A DNA stretch of 55,694 bases from Ectocarpus siliculosus (GCA_000310025.1 FN648530.1:1-55694); one strand, 5' to 3'. Counted from the first letter of the stretch, positions 42,952 through 55,694 are shown. The notes: generated by a model from the letters alone, not told the origin. Numbers and translations: made by a program.

Positions 42952-45460
42952 TAAAATGTTAGTTTCCGTGTGGGCAGCTTCGAAAAAAGGTTACCCGAGC
43001 CTAACGGGGTTCCGATAGTTGATCCGACTGAAAGCCTTTCCCAAGCGGTGCTCCGCATGCTTCAAAGTTGCGATGGCGTGAGGGGACGGATTTTTGTCGC
43101 ATCCCAGTGGTCCATTAGACCTTGATCGTCGTGTGCATGCGGTGAAGGGTGGCAATATAGCTTGGGGTATGTAGGTCCTGCAATCGGTACACTAGCATAC
43201 CTTTAGAGCCAACTGCCGTGCCTGTCTCAGTTTTGGGGGGGGAGAAAATCCCTCAAGAAGGCGTGCCTGTGTGCGGGAGACACGCATAACCGTTGTTGCA
43301 TACGCACAGGATGCTTGTACGCCCGGTAGTAGCGATGCCGAACGGCAGCAGTGCTGGTGTTGATGTTTCAAGGGCGACTTCTCTTGAGGTAGAGGACGCT
43401 TGCGACTTCGTTGCTGATCACTTGCTGGCCTCTTGAGCCTGCTGGCGCAAGGCTGGCTCTCTAGGGAAGGCGTCTGGTGCGTATCGCCACTCATCTCTCC
43501 GTCTTTTTATGATAAGTGTCTGGCCGGGTGGTGTCATGCAGTAAGCAACCTTTGCATTCCCGAAAATTTTGCGCACCACGCGATTGCCTGTGTAAGGGTC
43601 GTCTGTGTGTGTGTGTGTGTGTGTGCCTGTTACATTGTTTTGTTTTCCGTGTGCTTTGTTGCTCTTTTCTTCTGTGGCTGGTGCCGAAGGATGATTTGGG
43701 AAGTAATTGCGGCTGGAGGTGTCGAGAGAAGTAAAGGACGCGGCACAAGCAGTCATTGTACAAAGACCTGGGTGACACCGGGTAGTTAGAAAAGCACTAT
43801 AATAGCGCGTTAGGTTGTCAGGCTGAGCTTCGGTGTCGACAACAATAGTAGTGTATCGGCCTTCTATGATCTAACGCGTTATGATAGCGCGTGCCTTGTC
43901 TCCGTAGAGAAACTTGGATTTGTCCTCTTTGAGTTGACGTAGGTAGTTGGATGGTCTAGGATGAGCTTTACGGTCTGCACCTGCGGTTGTCTCCTACGAG
44001 AGCCTCCTCACGAACTGGCGAACTGGCCGTTCGTAATAATTTAGTGTGTTTCCGTCGATGGGCCGGGTATGTCTGGCGTCGGTATGACCACAACACCTGG
44101 CGCTGACTATACGATAGGCAGTAGAGACGAAAGGAAAAGCATAAGGTAGGTGGTGAAGGGCGTGTGATGTTGGTCCCCCTAAGGAGGTAGTAGCCCTCCA
44201 CTGTCTCATTGAACTCGGCGATACCTCCAGCATTGGCTTCCTTTTTTGTTCATGTGTGCAAGTGCGTGGACATGTGCTACTTGTTCTTGCCGATTATCTC
44301 ACAATCTATTATGAGTAGTAGTGCGGGGTGGTGATGTTACCAATAATACGCAGAGGAGGGTTGAAAGCCACACACCACACAGAGCACCCGAAAGTCTTCT
44401 GAAATTTAATCAGGCCTCTATAGAAAACCACATTTGCAGAATGAATGATGATTGGCCAGGAGACGAGCCGTGGAGACACCTCTTTTGCTTATCACAGGAT
44501 GGTGGTGCAGAAGAAGCAGGAGGGGAGTATTGCGCGTGAGGGGCAGGTCATTTTTGGATGGGGTACAGGCCTCCATCACTGAACAGTATTATGGTGTGAG
44601 ATGCTGCGACGTATTTATGGCAGCCGGATGACTACGTACGACGAGAAGATCAATCATTCATCAACGGGGTGAGAGACTTTATTTTGACGAAGAAGAGGAG
44701 TCTACAAGCACTACACTCCCGACCCCGCAATTAATTAACCAACGGGGAGGGGGGGTCTGTTCGAGATGACCCGGAGGCGGGTGCCGTAAATGAGGCCTAT
44801 ATACGCGGGGGGTATTTGGTGTACTTCATTTACTACAAGCTGCTTCGGTTGCGAGTTCACTCAACGATGGCCCAATTTTTATTGAAACTGCTGGGGATCG
44901 GTGCTAGGTGGTTGGTGCCGGATGGATGTGGTGTGTGCGCCTACACTGACTGACAGAGTCACGCGCAATATTAATTGGAAATGTTTGTTTCGTTTTTGTT
45001 TTCGGAGCATCACCACATCATACAACATTTATTTAGCAAGGTGCGCAGTAAATAGTCAAATATAAGCACACGCAGGTGTGGTACACGAGGAGGGCGCGTG
45101 TGTACGCTTTTTTTTTTTTGTCTTGCTCAATCACAGCACAGCTCTCCTCCGACCGTACTCCTCATGTTTTTTTTTCGTAAGGTGTCACAACAAATCCATC
45201 TCTATCGATAGGATGAATGGGTAGATTCATTTCTACAATAGCGTTCGCGGGGTGCTACCTGTGTTTTTACGATTCCCCAAGTCAGCATTATTGCGAGATG
45301 TCTCCCCCTGTGGGTCAAACAGAGGCAGGCTCAACAGACATAGCAGTTCGGTTCGGCGGTGGCCAATTTTGGAAAATGGAAATTTGCCTCTTTAGGTCAT
45401 CTTCCATAGGTCCGCACGCGAACCCAATTCTGTTGCTTCGGTACTGTACACTTCTACAAT
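42952..45460. other. Intergenic region, 2.5 kb
   Basis: Contains a (GT)n run at about 43604-43624 and A/T-rich stretches around 44980-45180 with T10 and T9 runs. No coding exon recognised. Confidence 0.5.
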
Positions 45461-48400
45461 GTGAATACATTCATGTACCCCAGTCTATTACCCAATCTTC
45501 TCGGAAAAAAAAAAAAGAAGGCTGCCTTCTGTGCTGCGCCCACAACACAACCCTTGAGAGTAATACCCCACAGCAGCACAGTAGGAAGGAAGCCCGCCGC
45601 CTTTGCTGCGTCCCCAATGTGCATAGCCAGCAGGGTGTCGGCAATGTTGAGACGCATCGCGAGCTGCAGCTGTAGCTGTGGGGGAGGGTCCAGCAGTGTT
45701 GTGGACGAGGAAGAGGACTTTGATCTGGACTTCCCGACGATGTCTCCCAAGCTAACCCTGACTCTGTCCAGGCAGGAGACGAGCAGAGGGGCGGCGTGCT
45801 CCGGCTCCGCTAGCGACATGAGCTTGGACTCGCCGTTCCCTCCAATGTCAGCTGAGCGACTGAAGCCGCAGCCCTTCCGGAGAAAGGACCCACCTATGCA
45901 CTTCCAGGCCAGCGTTCGAGGAGATCGGCAGGAGCTCAACAAGTGGCTGATTTCCGGGGGGGATCCTAACTCGAGAGACGAAGAGGGATGGGCGCTGCTG
46001 CACCACGCCAGCGTGAGTGTTGAGTTGTACGCAGCCTTTGGCTGCTGCTGGCTACCAGCACGTGGCCTGTCTGTACGCCGCCTCGCCTGCGACTAAGACG
46101 TGCCTTGTGATAGTCGCTCCGTCACGGGTGGGGGGGGAGTTCTCTTCTCTCTTCTGTCATCTGTGTCTCTACAGCAGCAGTAGTAAGCAGAGTGGTCCGT
46201 CCCCCGTGTGGGTGCAGACAGCAGTAGAGATGGTGTGAATTTGTTGCTGTGTACCCCTTGCTTTGCAAACCTGACCGGCATCACGCTCTAACCAAAGTCC
46301 GAATCGCGCTCTGCCGCTGCAGATGCACGGCAGAGAGGGCTGCGTTGGACTTTTGCTGCGGTATGGCGCGAGGCACGACAGGGTTGCCATTGGAGGACAC
46401 ACAGTGCTTCATCTCGCGAGCGCTAATCGACATTGCGAGGTCGTGAAGAGACTTGTTGAGGCGGGAGGGCGGGTTAACGCCAGGAATTCGCATGGCAACA
46501 CCCCGGTACATTCTGCAGCTGCCACGGGAACGGTCGAGGTGCTGTCGGTGAGTCTTCTCATTCTGCCGAGCAGCAGCAGCAGCAGCAGCAGCTACTTGTA
46601 GCTGCCGTGTTCTCTTTAATACACCGCCGCGGGCTGTGCTGAGCGAAAAGAGGCAGCACACGACCACGGGGAGTTAGGGAGCCGGCGGGGTGTCTTCATA
46701 TGTTTGATATTCCTGCTGTGACGTACGCTTTTCATACTACCAACATTGAAAGATTCGGCGGGGTGTCTCCCCTGTACAGCCGCGCAGCTCTGAGTTTGGT
46801 TGTGCTGCAGCTCTGCGGCAAGTTGGCCATGCCGTGGCATTTCTCTCTGTCGCTGCTGCCGCCGCCTGCTGCTTGTAGCCTGTTGATGTGACGAAGACAT
46901 GCAGCTCTCAGAAACCGGGGCCCGGCGCGGGCAAGCTGTAGGTAAATGTGCATAAAATTTGAAGATTGATTGGTTTTGTTTGCCAGCTCGCTGAAAAACA
47001 CCATCGCCCCCCCTCCGCTAGCTCAGAGCATGCACTCAAGTCGTCAGGCGCCCATAGGTTCCCTGCTAGAGAAACAGAGAGCACACAGGCTCTCAGCAGC
47101 CACTGCAACCTGACGGCTCCTCAAACGCTGCACAGGGGTTCACAAAACGAACAACTGCTGCACCTGGCACCTCAACCCGATAAGAATCAAAGTTTGGGTC
47201 TGCAAAGAATTTTCGGAGAAGGCGCAAGAATCTGCAGAACTGCAGTTGCGTCTGTTGGAAGTTCCCCGAGGCCACACACACCAGATACACACGCCATGTC
47301 CCGCATGAATTTCACTCCGAAGAAATTCCGCGTAAAGCTTGTGCTTGCCCAAGCTGCACCAATGGTGGCGTATCTCTTATCGCACCCCGCTCCCCATAGA
47401 CAATGGCAGCAGTGTGCTTTTTTGCACCCTCCTGCTCTGTATAGCAAGGGCGAGCGATGATAGGCCGGCCACGTTGTGAACAACTCCGTCGACATTTCGC
47501 CATCACATCCATATGGGAAGCATTCTTTGGACAGATGACAGAATTCCGGCTGCCAGGCGTCCATAACATGGGACACCCCGTTAATTTGGCCTCTTCGCTT
47601 AGTTCGATCTACTCGACTAGAGGCAACGGTTTTGTGGCCTCCGAGCAGCGCATCTATCTCTGTGCAGCTACACCGGCGTCCGTTAGCATGGAAGCAGACA
47701 GAAAAATCAAATTTCTAATGCAAATAGCCCGGGAGGGCTGTGGTGGTACCAGCAGTCCACCGACCGCATTTCTTACCAATTGTTGGTGTCTCGTGTTTGT
47801 TTTTGAGTCAGTGCAGTCAGTCTTGCGCAGCTTCATGAATGCCATAGATACTCTGCTGTGGACAGGTTGCCGTTTGAGGGACGAGATGGCCTGCTTCAAC
47901 CAGCGGAACTTGATGTAGTTATATTTCACGGAGTATGGGTGGAACCCACAGTCACAACCATACTTTTTTTTGAAACTACATGTCCCATGTGTACATGCAA
48001 GCACAGCAGAGCTGCCCGTTGAGTAATACGCAACATAGCATAGAAAATAGAAAATAGTGGTTTGTACGTTTTTACACAGAACCGTGAGAAACAGAGCCTC
48101 TCGGTAGTTGTGCATACGTGTATGCATGCTTGCTTATGCATCAGCACATTAGATTTTGCGAAACAACGTCCCAGCATCCCCGTATGTAGCATATGATATG
48201 CGAGTGCATCAATCAACAGCGTATCTCTCTGTCTCCCAGTCATACATGCCGTATCATATGGGCGAGTTGACGCTCCATATGAATTTGCCTGAAGTCTACT
48301 ACCCAGAGTTTTATGTGATTTTTCGATTTTTCGAGATGTGGGAAAAATATAGGATTTGAGTCAGAGGCACGTTTCGCCAATTTTCTTGTAGGTGCCCCCC

Positions 48401-51250
48401 CCATCCCTGTCGGGCGATTTCACTGCTATTGTAAATTACCACGAAAAGCCCAGTTTTCAGCCGGTTTCCCTCCACTCACTAAGACTTGGAGCACCTCCGT
48501 TTCGACTGCTGTGGTCATATTTCGAACGGGTGCAAGAGTATGGATACTTTCTCAAAGAGAAACATGTCAAGGAATTCATGCTCGTTTGATTATTGGGGTT
48601 GCTTCTGATCTGGAATTTCTTACAGCAGCAGTATATTCGCTGGCCCGTGAAGGGATCATCTTAAGTATCACCAACAACCTGGTGTATCATGGAATGGTAC
48701 ACGTTTTGACCAAAATATAGCATAGTACCGACCGTATGTACGTATGCCTGATCTCTTGTGGGTGTGTCATACACGTGCATACCGTTCGGAGGAGGAGGAT
48801 GAAGGATTACACGCTATGCATATGACAATAATGACCGGGATATCGGCTGCACACCATCGTATTTTAGTCTACCCTGCGCCCACAGGCCAGACTCGTGCAC
48901 ATGTAGAATGCAGAACATGCTGATGCAGACCATCAGACCGACGCCAGTCGAATCGCCGCCTTTTTATGGTAAGTTAGCCTGTGACCACGGGAATCGACCG
49001 CGTCAAGCGTTGGATCAGTACGGACATATGAAGGTGTTGGGTAGAGAGAGATCGGAACGGTTTTTAATGTGAAGACAACAACAACAATGACCGCAACGGT
49101 CATATTTCCCTGCCCTCGTCGACCAGACAGAGAGACTTAACTACTAACTTTTGTGTTTATATTGTACTGCTGTACACCCATTCTAAGATGGAAGACCCCG
49201 CCGTGCCCCTGGTCCCCCATGCGAACCATATTTTCCGCTTAGATACCCCGAATGTGTAGCAAGATAGCTCGTGCGTAGGCTGGCCCTTGCACGTCCTCTG
49301 CATTGGCACGTACCTTGATGCGCACTATTTCATATACTACAAGTAGTTCCTGCTTCTCCTAAACGCACAGCAGTAGTTTTTTCCCCAACCTCTTCCCCAC
49401 CTCAAGCCGCTTCTCCCAGCAACCCGGCAACTTACGTGGAAGTGTCTAACGCCCTCATTAACAACACGCGTTTTCTCTGCGCGTATGTATACGTGTACAT
49501 ACGTCTTCGTACTTTGCTTGGCCGAAACATCCTGACCCTCATCGACGGACAAATACAACTAGGGGGCGGACTTAAAATGCCGGGGTGGAAAATTGGATAG
49601 ATGTGAGTTTGTGTTGTTGATGTGGGAAATCACTACTAGAAAAACAAGTCACCATTTGTTGAACCCGTATCTGCTGTATGCATATGAATATCTACGGATT
49701 ACATCTACCTTACGATAGTTATTTTTTGTTGAATCAAGAGAGGATTGAACTCGAATTCCCCTGACCGGCCGTCTGTTCCTTCGTTCCTCCCGTTCACCCC
49801 CCTCATCAGTACTTGCTGAGCCAGTCCGCGAACCCGGACGCGGTGAACTCGTTGGGAGAAACACCGGAGCAGGTTAGCGGGGCTACGGCGGAGGTGGTGC
49901 ATCTCCTTCAAGCGGCACGACGGCTGAAGAAGGGTAAGCTGTGTGTGTGTGTTTTCCTTTCTTTTTCCGACAAGATGAAGTTACCGCACCCTTGGATACC
50001 GGCTCTGCCTGCGTAACATTGGGTGGTACGCACACGTTCGGGATACAGGAGTGTGAGCGCGTCAGCCTAGCGAGGGGTATAAAGGAATTCGCGCCATGAT
50101 ATGCGTACACGTATTTAGCGGATGCACCTTGATCTGCGAGTGGCGGCCGGGTGCACAGCTGTGCTGCAGGTCTCAAAACACCCACCACAGACACCAACCG
50201 ACTCTATTTTGCTCATCGTTTTGCAAGTCGAGGGTGTTGAACGGGAGACAGCCTGTTCAGCCGGCGTCGCTTCGTACACACCCCGTTGACTTTTGCGCGC
50301 TCGGTGTTTCCAGCTTCTTGTTTCCCTATTGTATATTGTAAGCATACGGGAAAAGCAGCCCTCCCTACCCTGTTGATTCCAATACTTGATGGAGGACCAG
50401 ATGCGCCCACTGGAAGGGTGAAATTTCACCACCAAAAGATAAAGCTGTTAAATTTTGCACCTTGCAGTCTCCCCCTATTTGCTATCCAATCCAAAATCCC
50501 TAGTGCAGTACCATACAGACGGGTAGAACGCACCGTCCGTACAAATGTGACCCATCCGGAAGTTCACCGCAGCATGAAAGGGCGACATGACACCTCTTGC
50601 TTCTTCTCGGCACACACCGAACCTCAAATGCTCGGGAAGTGCCCGTAGAGCTTCCCACTCAACTGAGTGAGTGAGTCCTTCCGCAAGCTTGACATGTCCT
50701 ACTTGTACTGGAATACCCGATGTAGTACCCCATCACCCCATCGTCACGGGGCGGCTGCTCGTGGATGTCGAACATAACGTCGTGGCCTCGTCGGGTAATC
50801 TGTCGACTAATCATAACTTTCAGCCTTTCGGCCCTTACCCTCTAGCTTCCCCTCTCTCTCCCGCTACCCTGCCCCCCCCCTCCTCCCCTCGCTACAGCCC
50901 GCATCGCCCAGCGGTTCGCGCTGGTTAAGATCCACTGTCTGTCGAACAGCGGTCGGGCGAAGCCCAACATTGGGGTGGTGATTTCCGCAGCGGAGGCGGC
51001 GAATGATGACAGCAGGTACAGGGAGCGCCAAGCACGAACGGCAGGAGAGAAGAAGGCCGTCGAAGATGCTACCGGGGGGGGGTCAGCATCGCCGGAGGTG
51101 GCATCGACGTCACGCGTGCTGGGTGGCGACGAACCAAGCGTTGGGCAGCAGCAGCAGCAGCCAAGGCCATCGCTGGATTGCACTGTAGCCGCCATCGCCG
51201 GCCTTCCGCAAGAAGTCCTGCGGCGAATAGTTGGTTATTGCACTTTGTAA
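45461..51250 (+). CDS. Ankyrin-repeat protein, 4 exons
   Basis: Exons: 45461-46012, 46323-46547, 49810-49933, 50898-51250 (TAA); phases 0/0/1 agree, 417 aa. Residues 1-140 are low-complexity Ser/Pro with an acidic patch (VVDEEEDFDLDFP). About four ankyrin repeats follow: QASVRGDRQELNKWLISGGD, DEEGWALLHHAS / MHGREGCVGLLLRYGAR, GGHTVLHLASANRHCEVVKR, NARNSHGNTPVHSAAATGTV, then NSLGETPEQVSGATAEVVHL. The tail has poly-Gln (QQQQQ) and ends in IAGLPQEVLRRIVGYCTL, which resembles the first helix of an F-box or a SOCS-type box. Ankyrin repeats bind proteins; the partner is unknown. The start is uncertain: in-frame ATGs at 45617 and 45644 also fit, and the first residues include a run encoded by A12. 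Confidence 0.8.
46568..46590. repeat. (CAG)n microsatellite in ankyrin gene intron 2
   Basis: Seven or so CAG units just after the exon 2 donor. Similar CAG/GCT runs recur across the window (32409 coding Ala, 51147 coding Gln). Confidence 0.85.
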
Positions 51251-54200
51251 GGTGTGGCAGCGGCAGAGAGCAGGGGGGGGGGGGTACGTTTGCTGTGGCT
51301 CGCTTCTACGAGAGAGAATTGAGAAGCGCATCTGGCTTCCGCTTGCAAAGCGAACAGCGTGATGTGGTAGCAGCGGTGATACCTCTGACTGAACCAGCTT
51401 TCTCTCTGCTAATGTGGTGGTCCTGGCTGCTGCTGGCATGCAGCGCAATGCAATGCAATGCAAGGACTTGTCTCACACCTGAGGGCGGCAGTGCCGTTGC
51501 GAAGGGGGGGAGATGCAGGATTTTTCGCCTTCAAACCGTCGGCAAAGTACGTGGTTAGGCTAGGTTTCCAAAGCAAGCTAGCTCCTGCGGGAACTATTTG
51601 TAAAAGACCAGGAGCTCTTGTCACTGTCATCACACCGAATTGTTAAGTTCTTCTGTTTGGCGTTCTGTTTGTGCCTTTTGTTCGAGGGGGTGTTGTGGAG
51701 ACAATCGCATGTTTGTACGTGGCGGAGCGGGGAGCGGTGGTGCAGTTTTGGGTCTCGAGTTTCTCTTGACAGCGATCCTTCGAAGCTTTTAGTCTACACC
51801 AGGTGACATTGTTAATGTTGGCCCATCACGCCATGTGGGCCGCGATCGTGTATTCCCTGCGCATGTCCGGCCGGCGAGCATGAAAAAGAAGAAATGCGTA
51901 CGCAGAGGCGGGCGCGGGGAAAGAGCATAGTACATGTTGGAGCTCGGTAGGATGGTGGTAGTAGAGGAAGAGGATATGGTTGGTGAGGGGACAGGGCAAG
52001 GCGTTGGGAGTTGTATGCGAAGATGGTAAACGCTACTATTTTAAGGTTATAGGGTGCAGGCTGTCTTTCTTTTCCTTGCCCTTTGCCTTGGAGGTGGAGG
52101 GGTACCGAATATGGTATGGTGCGTCCTGAAGACCTGTACTTTATTTAGTTTAGGAGTGGACTTTTGTTTTGTGCGGAGGGGCAAGGGAAGGGAGGGAAAG
52201 CAGACGGGTTTGTGCCGAGAGGTAGCATACTGTGCCACGGCTAGACGTGACGACAATTTACGCAGCAACTTGCAGTTCAGTGCCGTTCAGGTCTGTTATG
52301 TCCTTCGGAATACGGGTCATGCGTGCTTGACTTGGCTTGTAGAAAACGGGGGACACGATTGGCAGTGCGTTGGCGGCGATCGCAACTAACCGCCGCGAAT
52401 CACTTTCCTGTGTGCTTTTCTTTTGTTTTGCGTTGTGCATGGCATGCAGATAGATCGATCGCCTCACGCAGATCATAATCAAACATACAAGACGGGCAGA
52501 TCAATCGTACCGTCTCCGGCTGGGTGCCCGGTTGTTTTGGGTGGTGGGTGTCATAGTCCATAGTCTATATGTAATGCACAGACCGGCCGGCGTTGGGTGT
52601 TGTGTGTTGGCGTGTCTTGTGCGGTGACGGCGATGTGTTGTGGTGTGGCCGACTGACTGACTTGGGATTCTCGAATGTTGACCCGGGGTGGCGGATGCCG
52701 CCATCGCTCCTACCGTCTCGCAAGTATTGTAGTCTACTCGTTTTGGTTGTGTTTTCTTTGTTGATGCCGCACGCCGCCCATCAGCGGCGTTGCAATTTGT
52801 TTTTGTTTCTTTTTCCCCTGGTACTCCGCCCGGCCTGTCGGACGTTGACTCGTTGTACATGAGAGTGTGTTAATCCTTGGTTCCCACGAGTACAGCCGAG
52901 CATCAGTGCGGTATAGTGCAGTGTCTTCGTACTTCTCGAGAGGGGGTGCGCTTTGTGGGGGCTTCTCATGATGTCTTTAGGGGTATAGTTACGTCATCAA
53001 CGCATTGTCATTATTGTTCTCCTGTTTTCACGCCGTTGCGTTTTTCCTTGTTTATTAGGTGGGGGGGCTCCAGATGAGAGCACGGGTTGCGAGCGAAAAC
53101 CTCAAAAGCAGCAGGGGTGGGAAAGTGGGCCAAGTGTTTGGCCTACCCAGGTACCGACCGCAAAAGCAAAGGAAGGTTAAAGGTGTCTCGGAAACCGCTT
53201 GGTGGCAAGTGCGTGACTCCCTCACTCGTGTTTCCCGCAAAACGGTCTCTCTCATTGACGGCTTGCAGTCGTCGTAGACTGCGCTGTCTGCGGGCCTGAA
53301 ACCCTGCGCCGGTTTTGGTTGTGTCGAGGCTGGCCGGGCTTTGATTTTCTTGAGTTCGCTTTTCCTACGTTCTGCTTCATCGTGTACCTACAATAGTTAG
53401 CTGGTTTTACGCAGAACGGGATGTGGGTGCGGAAATTGTTTGTGGCTTGTTACCAAGTATATGTTGCCAGCTACAGTTCTTGGTATGATTACTAAACTTG
53501 TATGCACCACAGGTAAGTATAGTCTATTTTTGTAGGTCGTGTGTGGTCGTGTTCGCATTTCAAGGATCAAGGATGAGCCTTGTTTCCTTCCAAAGGTGTC
53601 TTTTTTCCCATGCGAAGTTTGCGGTGTCAGCGTGAGGTACAATAATCGACAATTTAACTCATCATGTGGAGGGCCATTGCTCCTGTCAGTGGTGGGGGGC
53701 CTTTATCTAATGCTGTCTTTGTGGCAAACGAAACAGGGAGCGTCTGAGGGGAGAGAGAGGGCTTCAGTGCAGTAACTCCTCTTTCTTTGTCTTCTTATTG
53801 CAAAGGGGCGCAAGCGGCGAGTTTTTCAATTCTGACATACACCGGCGCCTCCTAGGTCACGAGACGCTTGTACATGCGGTTCAATCAAATATTCACATAT
53901 CCACCTGCTGGACGCTAGAGCGGCGGAACTGCATCAGTGGTTTCGGTTGTCCCGAACGGATTCATTCTGTAGTTCTACCACACACACCAACAGCACAACG
54001 GATTCAAACAAATTGAACCGTTTCACAACGGATCCAAACATGATTAAACCGTTTGGAACATTTTCACGTTTTCTTCAACCTGTGTTCGATTCTTACTTAC
54101 CTCTTTCTTACGACTTCAGGGTGGAGCTTTTGGCCCGATAAAGAGCGACTGCAGCAGTATCTACGTCGCCGTCGTATCTACATAGTCTATAGAGGCGTGT

Positions 54201-54620
54201 GTGACGGGTGCAAGGTCTGGATATATATCAATCCAGCCTGCTGGATAACCAAGAAAAAAAATGTACATAATTCGTAGAACCGTCTCGTGATCAACAGATG
54301 AGCGTGCGTGTCCCTGGTCATCAAGCCTGCACCCCAATGAATAGGAAGAAGCGTCTCGGTCCTACAAGCGGCCTTCCCTTAATGTGTTACATACGTGCCT
54401 TGTGAATAACATTATCGCGCCGAAGTATATGGCCGTTCGTCGACAGGAAGAAACGCTCGGCGGTCCGGTCGATACTTACATTGCTTCCCCTTTGATCGTA
54501 GGGGGCGGTCATTCCTCCCAATTTCCTAGCCGGCAGAAATCACTCTCATTCAGCGGTCACCTTCTCAGCTCTAATTTACCAACCTTTACATTCCCTACGG
54601 TATCGTCTCAATGCCCTCAC
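51251..54620. other. Region between convergent genes, 3.4 kb
   Basis: Contains a G12 run at about 51272-51283. A plus-strand frame at 53059-53277 is mildly basic but lacks a family. The 3' exons of the minus-strand gene at 54621 must lie here or the gene ends soon after; I could not place them. Confidence 0.4.
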
Positions 54621-55265
54621 TTGGTTGTCGCCAACCTTGGGGAGCTCAGCGGCCACCTGCGTGAAAACCTTCTTCGCAACGGCTGCGGCGGTATCGTTTG
54701 CTCCCCCAGGCGGCGGCGGCTTCGGCTGATCTCGGGTAGGTAGATCGTCGTTGCTGTGGCGCTTGATGCTGGCCCGGTGCGGCATGCACCTGACGTTGGA
54801 TTTCCCGGCGAGATCTTGCAGTCGGGCGGCTCTGGCGATGGGGTTGTCGAACAGGCCAAAGGACCGGTCTGTAGCTTCACCAAGCTTGTCTCTGGCTGTG
54901 TCGAGAACTATGCGGGCGCTAGCCCTAGCTCGCTCCTACAGATAGTGACAGAGGACCATGAACCGACTGGCCACCATGAAAAAGCAGGATACCGGGGGCG
55001 CCGAAGTAAACACCGAGGCAATCGAAAATGGCGAAACAGAACGCGACGAAACTGTGTTGCCATTGAATGAAACGATATTCGCTTACCTCCTCGACCCCCC
55101 CCGCACCCTGCTTTTCCGCCAGGCAGCGGAGGAATGTGACAACGAGAATCGTGACGGCCGGGCCGTGCACACCAGCCTTCTTGACCACGTCGTCGATGAC
55201 ACGATTCGGCAGGGCTTCGTGTGCAGCAGGGCATTGGCGGCCTACTGCACTGTAGTAGCAGCAGA
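54621..55265 (-). CDS. Minus-strand gene of unknown function, two exons seen (partial)
   Basis: Exon 55087 to about 55241 (acceptor TAG or CAG upstream, donor GTAAGC) encodes LPNRVIDDVVKK, GVHGPAVTILVVTFLRCL, AEKQGAGGVEE. Exon 54621-54935 (acceptor CTGTAG, donor GTGAGG; 105 codons, phase 0 at both ends) encodes ARIVLDTARDKLGEATDRSF, FDNPIARAARLQDLAGKS, a Pro-rich turn (KPPPPGG) and AAAVAKKVFTQVAAELPKVG. It is helical and charged with no family recognised. The 5' part probably lies to the right, where the minus frame is open from 55344 (LVETQLGFVRPIFFCC). Support for the strand: the damaged copy at 55540 keeps CLAEKQGAGGVEE as CLSEEQDARGTEE. Confidence 0.6.
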
Positions 55266-55489
55266 AGAAGATTGGACGAACAAAACCGAGTTGAGTCTCA
55301 ACAAGTGCGGTGTTGAACGGGGTGAAAGAGAGGGTAGGTAGCAAGTGATTCGGTCGTCGCCTGCATGGTGGCCGACACGAAAACTGTAGATGCCATTTCT
55401 AAAGCGTGGACGACGGCCCAACCGCATAGCCACGTATGAGTGTAGACACCGATTTCTCCCCCTGCGTCCTTCTCGCGAAACCGAACTTG

Positions 55490-55694
55490 TGGACGCTTCA
55501 CTCGTTTTTGGTCCTCCAATCTTCTTCTGCTGCTACCAGGTCGCCAATGACCTGCTGCACACGGCTGGCCCTACCAAGAGCGTGTGGTCGATGAGATAAT
55601 CGAGGAAACGATGGAGCCTAACATGCCCGGTCCGACCGTCACCCTTTTCTCCCCTGCCTGTCGGAAGAGCAGGATGCGAGGGGCACCGAGGAGG
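55490..55694 (+). pseudogene. Inverted, damaged copy of the neighbouring exon
   Basis: The plus strand from about 55490 matches the minus strand of 55300-55081: CCTCCAATCTTCTTCTGCTG before the exon, AG/GTCGCCAATG at the acceptor (exon from 55540), then QERVVDEIIEE against PNRVIDDVVKK, GPTVTLF against GPAVTIL, and a later frame CLSEEQDARGTEE. Damage: TGA at 55548-55550 where the left copy has TGC, and a net 13-base loss that shifts the frame around 55655. It continues beyond the window, so a different splice pattern is not excluded. Confidence 0.65.

Noticed and set aside
44700-44760. G-rich run after an A/T-rich block, considered as an rRNA or telomere-like feature
   Set aside because: No repeat unit and no RNA signature.
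46966-47918. Two long plus-strand frames (164 and 153 residues) within intron 2 of the ankyrin gene
   Set aside because: No domain, different frames from the ankyrin exons, and no convincing splice sites; exon 2 joins 49810 in phase without them.
54958-55341. 127-residue plus-strand frame opposite the minus-strand gene at the right edge
   Set aside because: It is in-phase antisense of the exon 55087-55241. The minus strand has matching splice sites, a well-phased next exon and better conservation in the inverted copy. Some doubt remains.
1-55694. CRISPR arrays, bacterial operons, tRNA or rRNA genes
   Set aside because: None recognised; the repeated sequences are satellites, LTRs or coding minisatellites, and the genes are spliced. 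A tRNA search program was not available, so a small tRNA could have been missed.

Overview
This is a eukaryotic chromosome fragment, probably subtelomeric at its left end, from a stramenopile alga; a brown alga is my best guess (inference). The reasons are CCCTAA telomere-type repeats at the left end, genes split into short exons (42 to 722 nt) by introns of roughly 0.3 to 3 kb with GT..AG borders, mid-range GC with GCA/GCC microsatellites, and a chromovirus-type Ty3/gypsy load. There are no bacterial operons.

Layout. 1-1257: satellite array with interstitial CCCTAA blocks. About 1690-7888 and 17621-19013: the two halves of an old, heavily broken Ty3/gypsy-like element on the minus strand (element 1), which carries a NADAR (YbiA-like) domain upstream of its protease. 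7889-17620: a younger minus-strand LTR retrotransposon (element 2, chromovirus type) that inserted inside the NADAR region of element 1. Element 2 has 511/515-bp LTRs, a 4-bp AAGG target duplication, a candidate tRNA primer site, gag-like repeats, protease, RT, RNase H, integrase and chromodomain. 19130-22734: mostly non-coding, with one possible small membrane protein.

From 22735 rightward is a plus-strand host gene domain. It holds a 12-exon GT-B-like glycosyltransferase-type protein (490 aa, all splice phases agree); a solo LTR of the element 2 family (30467-30957); a phosphotriesterase-related (PTER) protein with a C-terminal treble-clef zinc finger but substituted metal ligands; S-adenosylmethionine decarboxylase (8 exons, polyamine synthesis); and an ankyrin-repeat protein (4 exons). 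At the right edge is a minus-strand gene of unknown function, with a damaged inverted copy of one of its exons running off the window.

The most notable points are the NADAR domain inside a retrotransposon, the apparent loss of all PTER metal ligands next to a solo LTR, the bacterial-looking GT-B-like gene, and the inverted exon duplication at the right edge. Exon borders were derived by hand from GT/AG sites, reading phase and remembered family similarity; no alignment or search was run.
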